From Actinomycetota bacterium (GTDB lineage: Bacteria; Actinomycetota; Acidimicrobiia; Acidimicrobiales; Ilumatobacteraceae): a stretch of 10,896 nucleotides of DNA. This document shows positions 6,036-10,896 of this stretch, piece by piece (positions within the stretch are counted from its first letter, which is position 1; every line of letters begins with the position of its first letter). The notes below the pieces were generated by a model, which was not told the origin of the DNA, searched no databases, and saw only the letters and a list, made by a program, of their open reading frames with translations. The stretch is taken from positions 1 to 10,896 of the forward strand of contig WLKU01000031.1 of NCBI GenBank assembly GCA_009701105.1, in the 5' to 3' direction. Made by a program: the position numbers and the translations under genes.

Positions 6036-7334
6036 GTGGCCTCTAGCGACTCAATAACTCGCAAAATACCTGTATTGCGGGGTTTTGCGGCGTCTGAGCC
6101 ACTCACTTTGCGTCAGCGAAATGTGCTGTGGTTGCTCTGGCTTGCATGCTTGCCGGCATCGTTTGTCAACACCGTTTTTACTCAGACCGCCACGTACGCT
6201 GCAGCCGAATTTGATGTGAGCGAACGAGGTCAGGGTTTCGCTGCTGCCATCGTGCGATGGGGTGTTGTGATCGCTCTGCCATTCGCATTTTCAGCCGACC
6301 GTTTTGGTCGACGCAAGATGATTGTTGCAATGAGTTGGCTTGCGCCGATAGTCGCTTCGCTTGGCGCACTCTCTCCGTCGTTCGGTTTTCTAGTAGCAAC
6401 GCAAGCAATCGGTCGTCCATTGGGAATCTCGCTCAGCATTTTCATCATTGTGTTTGCTACCGAAGAAATGGGCACCAATACACGCGCTTGGGCGCTCAGT
6501 GTGCTCGCTGTTGGTAGTGGTGTTGGTGCGGGATCAGCTGTCGGCGCCCTACCTCTTGCTGGCATCTCCGACAGTTCGTGGAGGTATGTATATGTAGTTG
6601 GTTTGATGTGGCTTGTCGTTGCACTCGTGCTCACGCGTTTGCTCCCCGAGACAGAACGCTTCCTTGCGCTCCAACATCAGCAGAAAGAAGAAAGCCCCAC
6701 GCACCATTCGGCTGCCGTATCGGCACACATACATCGCGATCGATTGTGGTTACAGATTGCTGTTGCTGTGTTGACCAACATTTTTATTGCCACAGCGTCG
6801 GTGTTTCAGATTCGTTATCTCAAAGATGTACGCGATTATTCAGCATCGCTTGTCGCTATTTTTACGATGATCACTGCCATTCCCGCATCCATTGGTTTGA
6901 TTGTCGGTGGGCGTATTGCTGACCGACAAGGCCGCAAAAAATTGGCCGTCATCACTATCCCTCTCGGCGCAATTTTGATTGCCACTTCATATGGTTTTGG
7001 CGGTTTCATGATGTGGCTCACCGCAATTTTGGGTGGCATCTGTTTGGGTCTTGCCTACCCAGCCATGGCCGTGTTTCGCAGCGAACTCTTCCCTACTGCC
7101 AAGCGCAATATTGCATCTGGGATCATCACTACTGCATCGCTGATTGGCGGAAGTTTTGGATTGATTGGTGCAGGGCTCTTGCTTGATCGCGACGTCAGTT
7201 ATGCCACCGTGATGATGGGGCTCGCAATGGGTCCGGTACTCGTATCTGTCTTGGTGTTTGTCAAGTATCCCGAAACCGCGCACCGCAAACTCGAAGAGCT
7301 CAACCCCGAAGATTCTCTGTTACAAATTTTGTAG
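6036..7334 (+). CDS. MFS transporter (sugar-porter/metabolite:proton symporter-like)
   Basis: A 432-residue protein with about twelve membrane helices in two halves. Seen: MFS motif A in the first half as SADRFGRRKM (about residues 87-95) and repeated in the second half as GGRIADRQGRKK (about 291-302), the classical internal duplication. The central loop begins with LLPETERF (about 202-209), resembling the PETKG-type motif after helix 6 of the sugar-porter branch. It then runs through a hydrophilic His/Gln/Glu-rich stretch to about residue 235, and the C-terminus carries a second YPETA. The GTG at 6036 is chosen because the frame upstream runs antisense through murA, and a -10-like TATGCT sits 6 bases before it. 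The 3' end overlaps the convergent hydrolase gene by 15 bases. The substrate cannot be read from the sequence; sugar, organic acid or drug are all open. Confidence 0.88.
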   Translation: MASSDSITRKIPVLRGFAASEPLTLRQRNVLWLLWLACLPASFVNTVFTQTATYAAAEFDVSERGQGFAAAIVRWGVVIALPFAFSADRFGRRKMIVAMSWLAPIVASLGALSPSFGFLVATQAIGRPLGISLSIFIIVFATEEMGTNTRAWALSVLAVGSGVGAGSAVGALPLAGISDSSWRYVYVVGLMWLVVALVLTRLLPETERFLALQHQQKEESPTHHSAAVSAHIHRDRLWLQIAVAVLTNIFIATASVFQIRYLKDVRDYSASLVAIFTMITAIPASIGLIVGGRIADRQGRKKLAVITIPLGAILIATSYGFGGFMMWLTAILGGICLGLAYPAMAVFRSELFPTAKRNIASGIITTASLIGGSFGLIGAGLLLDRDVSYATVMMGLAMGPVLVSVLVFVKYPETAHRKLEELNPEDSLLQIL

Positions 7335-7889
7335 CCACTGCGCAACATATTCGGCAACCTGCGCATCAGCGCCACGCAACTCGTGTCGACCTTTTTCAAT
7401 CATCTGCACAGTCGGCGGTTTTGGCAATAACTTCCATGCCAATTCCAATTCTTCTGGCGTTCCAAATTCGTCTCGCGTGCCACTTATAAATAGCAATGGC
7501 GTATGCAAATTGCCAAAATGTTCGGTCCGCAACTTGTCAGGTTTCTTTGGTGGATGCAACGGATAGCCGATGCACGCAATGCCCAATACGTTGAGCGAAT
7601 CAACTTCATCGCTTGCTGCCATCGTGCACATACGCCCGCCCATCGACCGACCGCCGATCATGAGTTGCTCGGTCTCGCATTGCAACTGACGAGCAAACTC
7701 GCGCACAGCTGATTTCACACATGCAATCAAAACCGGGGACTTATCGGGAAACTTTTTGCCAGCTAATCGGTAAGGAAAATCCACTCGCAATGTTGGTAGT
7801 GGCGCAACGGCTTGCTCAATGGCAATTAAAGCTGAGTGCTGTGAGTCGCTTCCAGCGCCAGGAAACAGTACGAGTCCGCGTGCATTCAT
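7320..7889 (-). CDS. KANL3/Tex30-like alpha/beta hydrolase
   Basis: A 189-residue minimal alpha/beta hydrolase. Seen: LVLFPGAGSD at the start (oxyanion-hole region); nucleophile elbow GGRSMGGR with Ser82; the strand LFISGTRDEFGT carrying the acid residue (Asp140 likeliest); and the catalytic histidine at H169 in EKGRHEL. GYPLHPPKKP (about 109-118) before the Asp strand is typical of the KANL3/Tex30 group of dienelactone-hydrolase-like proteins. All three triad positions are present, so an active esterase or hydrolase is plausible. It is the last gene of a three-gene operon: its ATG overlaps the stop of the J-domain gene as TAATG (7887-7891), implying translational coupling. The substrate is unknown, and characterised bacterial relatives are few. 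Confidence 0.88.
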   Translation of the reverse strand: MNARGLVLFPGAGSDSQHSALIAIEQAVAPLPTLRVDFPYRLAGKKFPDKSPVLIACVKSAVREFARQLQCETEQLMIGGRSMGGRMCTMAASDEVDSLNVLGIACIGYPLHPPKKPDKLRTEHFGNLHTPLLFISGTRDEFGTPEELELAWKLLPKPPTVQMIEKGRHELRGADAQVAEYVAQWLQNL

Positions 7890-8599
7890 TAACTGAGCAA
7901 AACTCTGCGTGCTTCGCCCAAGTCAATGATCGATCTACCGGCAGACCCTTGGTCACCACCATGGTCTGGGTGCACGTCGCGCAAACTGTCACGAAAACGA
8001 GCTTGCACTTCTTTCTTTGAAGGCTTGATCGTGCCGGCAGGAAATCCCAAGATTTCAAGAGCCCATGCGCGCGGATCAGTCAGCGCGGAAATTGATGATG
8101 ATCCACTACCAGTGAGATACGACACAAATATCTGATTGAGTGGTCCACGCCATGTCATGGCCTTGAGTAGTAGCGGTGCAAGTTGTTTGCGCACCGAAAG
8201 ATCTAAACGCTCGAGCAAATAAATTGCACCAAGCACATGTTGCAATGGCGCACCAGTTTCTGAAAACTGAAACTGCACCTCGTTATCAATATTGACCAAA
8301 CGATGCACACTACGCCCGAGCCCGTGTCGATCGGCTTGATAGCGGTGTCGCAATCGTGGCTGCACTATTCGCTCGCCTCGCTCCACTTGGCTGATCAATC
8401 GATGCACATCAGGAATCATGTCTTCGTGCACATCACCAACATATTGAGCAATGATTCCGCCAAGCAATATTCCACCAAGGCCTGGTGCCGGATCAACGGG
8501 CAACATGATGTGCCCCAACGAGAGTCGACGAGTTGGTGTTATCGGCCGCGAATGCCAAAACTCGACTTCGGCAAGTACTTCGACTGCTACTTTGCTCAA
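7889..8599 (-). CDS. Uncharacterised protein with a C-terminal J-domain (DnaJ-like)
   Basis: A 236-residue protein. Seen: in the C-terminal ~57 residues, DPRAWALEILGFP (about 176-188) followed by KKEVQARFRDSLRDVHPDHGGD (195-216) with the HPD tripeptide at 210-212 and a final EARRVLL helix. This is the helix II-HPD-helix III layout of a J-domain, which in known proteins activates DnaK/Hsp70 ATPase. The first ~170 residues match nothing I recognise. They contain a glycine-rich LGGILLGGIIAQYVGD hydrophobic patch (about 41-56), an Arg/His-rich stretch (about 82-100) and a leucine-rich helical region (about 120-150). No zinc finger or DnaJ substrate-binding domain is present. The start is TTG at 8599, immediately after the TAG of the upstream gene, supported by a GAAGG 7 bases before it. 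It is the middle gene of a three-gene operon and coupled to the hydrolase. Confidence 0.82.
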   Translation of the reverse strand: MSKVAVEVLAEVEFWHSRPITPTRRLSLGHIMLPVDPAPGLGGILLGGIIAQYVGDVHEDMIPDVHRLISQVERGERIVQPRLRHRYQADRHGLGRSVHRLVNIDNEVQFQFSETGAPLQHVLGAIYLLERLDLSVRKQLAPLLLKAMTWRGPLNQIFVSYLTGSGSSSISALTDPRAWALEILGFPAGTIKPSKKEVQARFRDSLRDVHPDHGGDQGSAGRSIIDLGEARRVLLS

Positions 8600-9031
8600 C
8601 TACTTACCTTCGGTGAACTCAACACCCCTGCTATCAATCGAATCGAGACATGAGTCAACAACAGCTTCAACACCAATTGGCACCAGCAACACAGTGCCGT
8701 CCCATCGATATCCGATGTCTAGGTTGTCGAGCATGTCGCAGAGCTGCTTACGCTCGCCCTCATTCCATTCGTCAAGTTCGTATTCCGTGATGTTGTCGTC
8801 AGCAGTATCTTCAGCGTCATTTGCGTCCATCTGCTCTTCAAGTTCGTCCAAGATGTCTTCAACGACTTCTTCTTGCTCTTGTGGCACCACCAATTCGTCG
8901 TTGTCCCATGCGTGTGGCACCCCGGCTTGGGCAAGTGCGGCCACTACGTCGGCCCGCTCATCAACCGACCAATCCGTCAGGTCGTAGCGCGTGCTTGCAG
9001 CATCAGCGTCCTTAGGGTTCCATTCACTCAC
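8600..9031 (-). CDS. Acidic protein made of two tandem ~50-residue modules, function unknown
   Basis: A 143-residue, strongly acidic protein with no signal peptide or membrane helix. Seen: residues 16-65 and 84-133 are two copies of one module that align without gaps over 50 positions with 16 identities, sharing Y.L..W...ER......L, then WD...L.VP and VV....LD. Each copy reads as strand, helix, strand, strand, helix. A very acidic linker (about 66-83, including DANDAEDTADD) joins them. The start is GTG at 9031; no ribosome binding site is present, but a TAGCGT box lies 7 bases upstream. It is the first gene of the operon with the J-domain protein (no gap) and the hydrolase. The helix pattern with 'LLVP' and a final helix loosely recalls small regulatory or ligand-binding modules such as the DUF2007 group; this is a weak analogy only. 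Confidence 0.8.
   Translation of the reverse strand: MSEWNPKDADAASTRYDLTDWSVDERADVVAALAQAGVPHAWDNDELVVPQEQEEVVEDILDELEEQMDANDAEDTADDNITEYELDEWNEGERKQLCDMLDNLDIGYRWDGTVLLVPIGVEAVVDSCLDSIDSRGVEFTEGK
8607..8611 (-). promoter_or_regulatory. Ribosome binding site (GAAGG) supporting the TTG start of the J-domain gene
   Basis: GAAGG on the minus strand lies 7 bases before the TTG at 8599, inside the last codons of the upstream gene. There is no ATG nearby, so this site is what decides the unusual start. Confidence 0.55.
8633..8986 (-). repeat. Intragenic duplication of a ~150-base module
   Basis: Bases 8986-8837 (residues 16-65) and 8782-8633 (residues 84-133) encode the two copies of the module in the acidic protein, separated by the acidic linker. 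They are alike at the protein level but clearly diverged at the DNA level, so the duplication is old. Confidence 0.7.
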
Positions 9032-9038
9032 AGCCCAA

Positions 9039-9044
9039 ACGCTA
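9039..9044 (-). promoter_or_regulatory. Candidate -10 box (TAGCGT) for a leaderless transcript of the acidic-protein operon
   Basis: On the minus strand TAGCGT ends 7 bases before the GTG at 9031. No convincing -35 was seen. It sits in the 57-base gap shared with the divergent glpX promoter. Confidence 0.4.
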
Positions 9045-9050
9045 CTTGTT

Positions 9051-9080
9051 TTGAGTCCAGATACGACTTGCGACTAATAT
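9051..9080 (+). promoter_or_regulatory. glpX promoter: TTGAGT, 18-base spacer, TAATAT, leaderless start
   Basis: TTGAGT at 9051-9056 and TAATAT at 9075-9080 are separated by 18 bases. The -10 box ends 8 bases before the ATG at 9089, so the transcript would start at or next to the start codon. No Shine-Dalgarno sequence is present. This is the best-formed promoter in the window. A palindrome GAGATCTC fills the space between the -10 box and the ATG. Confidence 0.55.
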
Positions 9081-9088
9081 GAGATCTC

Positions 9089-10081
9089 ATGCCAGCCAAG
9101 GAACGTCCAGATCGCAACCTTGCGATGGAATTGGTTCGAGTCACCGAGTCTGCAGCACTCGCAGCAGCGAGCTGGGTAGGACGTGGCGACAAAAAAGGCG
9201 CCGATGGTGCAGCAGTTGATGCGATGCGCAATGTGCTCGACACCGTCAGTATGGACGGCATCGTTGTTATTGGCGAAGGCGAAAAAGACGAAGCCCCAAT
9301 GCTTTACAACGGTGAGCGCGTCGGTAATGGTTCAAAACCACTCGCCGACGTTGCAGTCGATCCGATCGACGGCACAACGCTTACCGCAATGGGTCGTGGC
9401 AATGCCATCTCGGTAATCGCAGTTGCCGAACGCGGCGCAATGTTCAATCCCGGCCCATGTGTGTACATGGAAAAGATTGCGGTTGGCCCTGAAGCTGCAA
9501 ATGCAATCGACCTCAATGTCTCTCCAACTAAAAACCTCAAAGAAGTTGCTAAATCGATGAATAAATCGCTGAGCGAACTGACTGTGATGATTTTGGAGCG
9601 CGATCGACACAATGATTTGATCGCCGAAGTGCGCTCGACAGGTGCCCGCATTCGCCTCATCACCGATGGTGATATTTTTGCCGCGATTGCTGCAGCTTCA
9701 AGTGAAGTTGGTGTTGATGTATTGATGGGCATTGGCGGCACGCCAGAAGGTGTTGTTGCTGCCGCAGCACTCAAAGCAATGGGCGGACAAATTCTTGGTC
9801 GTTTGCACCCGCGCAATGATGAAGAAAAGAAAGCCGCGATTGCGCTTGGCTACGACCTCACAAAAGTTCTCACCATCAACGACTTGGTAAGTGGCGATGA
9901 CGCATTCTTTGCTGCAACCGGCCTGACCGACGGAGAGTTGCTTCGCGGCGTTCGATACGACGCTTACGGCGCACGCAGCCACAGCCTCGTCATGCGCAGC
10001 CGTTCAGGCACGATTCGTTATATCGAGACGCACCACAGGCACGATCGCCTGAGCGCGTACTCATCAGATACAACCAAATAA
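9089..10081 (+). CDS. glpX: Class II fructose-1,6-bisphosphatase
   Basis: Hydrolyses fructose-1,6-bisphosphate to fructose-6-phosphate, the irreversible step of gluconeogenesis, in the cytoplasm; it is the FBPase used by many actinobacteria. Length 330 residues matches the family. Seen: [21 protein letters not shown] at the N-terminus; metal-binding Asp34 in [21 protein letters not shown] around Glu63-Glu68; DPIDGTTLT at 91-99, the shared lithium-sensitive phosphatase metal/phosphate motif; and [10 protein letters not shown] (about 217-226) with the conserved glutamate. The ATG at 9089 is chosen because the conserved N-terminus follows directly and a promoter -10 box ends 8 bases before it. 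It diverges from the acidic-protein operon and stands alone; the next genes downstream begin about 100 bases later with their own ribosome binding site. Confidence 0.96.
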   Translation: MPAKERPDRNLAMELVRVTESAALAAASWVGRGDKKGADGAAVDAMRNVLDTVSMDGIVVIGEGEKDEAPMLYNGERVGNGSKPLADVAVDPIDGTTLTAMGRGNAISVIAVAERGAMFNPGPCVYMEKIAVGPEAANAIDLNVSPTKNLKEVAKSMNKSLSELTVMILERDRHNDLIAEVRSTGARIRLITDGDIFAAIAAASSEVGVDVLMGIGGTPEGVVAAAALKAMGGQILGRLHPRNDEEKKAAIALGYDLTKVLTINDLVSGDDAFFAATGLTDGELLRGVRYDAYGARSHSLVMRSRSGTIRYIETHHRHDRLSAYSSDTTK

Positions 10082-10094
10082 CCATTTTCGGTAC

Positions 10095-10125
10095 TTGACA
10101 GCCCGAGCATGGCTTGTGTGACACT
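10095..10125 (+). promoter_or_regulatory. Possible promoter of the small paralog pair (TTGACA and weak -10)
   Basis: A perfect TTGACA lies at 10095-10100 in the 100-base gap after glpX. The best -10 at usable spacing is GACACT at 10120-10125, 19 bases away, which is a poor match. A start here would give a leader of about 50 bases, consistent with the genuine ribosome binding site before the next gene. The rest of the gap holds nothing else recognisable. Confidence 0.3.
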
Positions 10126-10171
10126 TTGGCCAACCCCCCGTACACATGGGTGGCATGACCCAAACACTCAC

Positions 10172-10176
10172 AGGAG
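10172..10176 (+). promoter_or_regulatory. Ribosome binding site (AGGAG)
   Basis: AGGAG ends 5 bases before the ATG at 10182 and decides that start over an in-frame ATG at 10146, which has no such site. Confidence 0.65.
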
Positions 10177-10181
10177 CAGCC

Positions 10182-10448
10182 ATGACCGACAACTACGAAG
10201 AGCCCAAGAAATCTCTTGAAGATCACATGAATAGCGATATTGACTCACGGTGGAATGAGCCTGCGACGCGCGGAGATTTACGTAATGCACTTATACGAAT
10301 AGAGGGCAAATTTGACTCACTCCGAACTGGAATTGACACCCGCTTTCTTGGGTTGGAGCAACGATTCGGGAAAGCTGAACGTCTGCATCAGATCGAATTC
10401 GTGATGATCGTGCTCGGATTTCTTGGCATCATTCTCAATTTGCGATGA
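10182..10448 (+). CDS. Small tail-anchored coiled-coil protein, 88 residues (first of a paralogous pair)
   Basis: Begins MTDNYEEPKKSLEDHM. It carries a charged helical segment (RGDLRNALIRIEGKFDSL, then a ~20-residue heptad-like stretch with IDTRF and LEQRF) and ends with one hydrophobic helix (about residues 66-86, FVMIVLGFLGIILNL). No signal peptide is present, so the C-terminal helix would anchor it with the bulk of the protein in the cytoplasm. The layout is like XhlA-type or other short coiled-coil/one-helix proteins, but no family can be assigned. The start is fixed by AGGAG at 10172-10176. Its stop overlaps the start of the second copy as ATGA. Confidence 0.72.
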   Translation: MTDNYEEPKKSLEDHMNSDIDSRWNEPATRGDLRNALIRIEGKFDSLRTGIDTRFLGLEQRFGKAERLHQIEFVMIVLGFLGIILNLR

Positions 10449-10612
10449 GTACAGATACCGAAGTCGATCGCAAGTGGGACGAACTGGCCGATCGAGGCGA
10501 TTTGCGCACTGCCATGCAACGCATCGACAAACAGTTTGATCACATCGAGCGTCTGCATTGGATTCAGATCATCACATTCGTGTGCGGACTGGTTGCTATT
10601 TCACTGAAGTAA
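10445..10612 (+). CDS. Small tail-anchored protein, 55 residues (second of a paralogous pair)
   Basis: Begins MSTDTEVDRKWDELADRGDL and ends in one hydrophobic helix (about residues 38-54, IQIITFVCGLVAISLK). It shares with its upstream neighbour the RGDLR.A..RI...FD core and an ERLH followed by the membrane helix, but lacks the ~20-residue coiled insert. It overlaps the upstream stop by four bases (ATGA at 10445-10448), so it is very likely translated by re-initiation. The conserved order and the frame kept across both copies make this short gene credible despite its size. The stop lies 15 bases before a strong terminator hairpin. Function unknown. Confidence 0.68.
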   Translation: MSTDTEVDRKWDELADRGDLRTAMQRIDKQFDHIERLHWIQIITFVCGLVAISLK

Positions 10613-10627
10613 TTGACCGTTATATTC

Positions 10628-10664
10628 AAAAAGGGCGGGCCGCCGAAGCGACCCGCCCTTTTTT
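10628..10664. terminator. Bidirectional rho-independent terminator
   Basis: Left arm AAAAAGGGCGGG (10628-10639) pairs with CCCGCCCTTTTT (10652-10663), enclosing a loop that can form a further CGC/GCG stem closed by CGAA. A run of six T follows on the plus strand, and the five A on the left give a T run on the minus strand. It therefore can end both the small paralog pair (stop at 10612) and the minus-strand gene whose stop is at 10679. Confidence 0.9.
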
Positions 10665-10678
10665 ACTTCTGACTTAAC

Positions 10679-10896
10679 TCAGTTGCCACCTTCGGTAAGG
10701 GTGACAGTGAGTGGTGCAAATGCTGCGCCATTAATGTCGATTCCCTTTTCGGTGAGCAATGCAAGCGCTGCAGTCACAATGTCATTTGTGTGTGCTGCTG
10801 CGTCTGGAGCCTTGGTCAACACGGTGCCGCCTTCGAGGTTCTTCGCGTTTTGCGAGAGATCCACAGTGCGTGTCCATGCTGCCTCGTCGATCATGC
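10679..10896 (-). CDS. C-terminal fragment, possibly an ABC-transporter solute-binding protein (5' end outside window)
   Basis: The last 72 or so codons of a gene entering from the right edge. Seen: TVDLSQNAKNLEGGTVLTKAP, then a DIVTAALALLTEKGIDINGA helix, and the end FAPLTVTLTEGGN. From memory, a KGIDVxG helix followed by a 'PxTVTLxEGG' end resembles the C-termini of periplasmic binding proteins of ABC importers in actinobacteria, but the fragment is too short to prove it. The ATG at 10892-10894 is internal, not the true start, since the frame stays open to the edge. The stop is separated from the convergent small-protein pair by a shared terminator. Confidence 0.5.
   Translation of the reverse strand, partial: MIDEAAWTRTVDLSQNAKNLEGGTVLTKAPDAAAHTNDIVTAALALLTEKGIDINGAAFAPLTVTLTEGGN

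Noticed and set aside
9081..9088. Perfect palindrome GAGATCTC between the glpX -10 box and its ATG, considered as an operator
   Set aside because: An 8-base palindrome is expected by chance every few hundred bases and no second copy was seen near other promoters.
9304..9816. A 170-residue minus-strand open frame opposite glpX
   Set aside because: Entirely inside glpX, with a composition typical of antisense frames and no promoter or ribosome binding site.
10146..10184. ATG at 10146 as the start of the first small paralog
   Set aside because: No ribosome binding site before it, and the extra residues are not part of the region shared with the second copy; AGGAG favours 10182.
10182..10612. 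The small coupled pair considered as a toxin-antitoxin module
   Set aside because: The two proteins are paralogs of each other with the same one-helix layout, which does not fit a toxin with an unrelated antidote; no DNA-binding motif is present.

Overview
The window is almost wall-to-wall protein-coding DNA. It holds fourteen genes, two of which run off the ends, with short or overlapping junctions. By eye the base composition is roughly balanced. Several features suggest an actinobacterium of modest GC: a cysteine desulfurase close to the mycobacterial type that sits beside mnmA, a class II fructose-1,6-bisphosphatase (GlpX) as in actinobacteria, a MurA with Asp in place of the catalytic Cys as in mycobacteria, frequent GTG starts, and many starts preceded by a -10 hexamer instead of a ribosome binding site. 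I infer an Acidimicrobiia-like aquatic lineage, but the sequence alone cannot settle this.

Left part (1-2363): a cysteine desulfurase on the minus strand is cut by the left edge. Diverging from it are a class I SAM-dependent methyltransferase and a small SRPBCC-fold lipid- or ligand-binding protein. Positions 2375-4575 hold a tight minus-strand operon read in the order NifU C-terminal-type Fe-S scaffold, MeaB-type GTPase (methylmalonyl-CoA mutase chaperone), AzlC and AzlD (branched-chain amino acid exporter). A 51-residue membrane protein diverges from it at 4617 and overlaps the 3' end of murA.

Middle (4756-7334): murA (minus) and an MFS transporter (plus) start only 23 bases apart. The MFS gene overlaps at its 3' end with a three-gene minus-strand operon (9031 to 7320). 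In transcription order this encodes an acidic protein built from two copies of a ~50-residue module, a protein with a C-terminal J-domain, and a KANL3/Tex30-like alpha/beta hydrolase. This operon is the least explained unit in the window.

Right part (9089-10896): glpX is followed by a translationally coupled pair of small paralogous proteins, each a charged/coiled segment followed by one C-terminal membrane helix. A strong symmetrical terminator hairpin lies next. On the minus strand beyond it is the C-terminus of a gene that may encode a solute-binding protein.

No mobile element, CRISPR array, tRNA or rRNA was seen. No gap longer than about 100 bases lacks a gene. The observations most worth following are the acidic-repeat/J-domain/hydrolase operon, the coupled tail-anchored paralogs, the Cys-to-Asp MurA (predicted fosfomycin-insensitive), and the recurring TANNNT box 6-8 bases before start codons, which implies leaderless transcripts.
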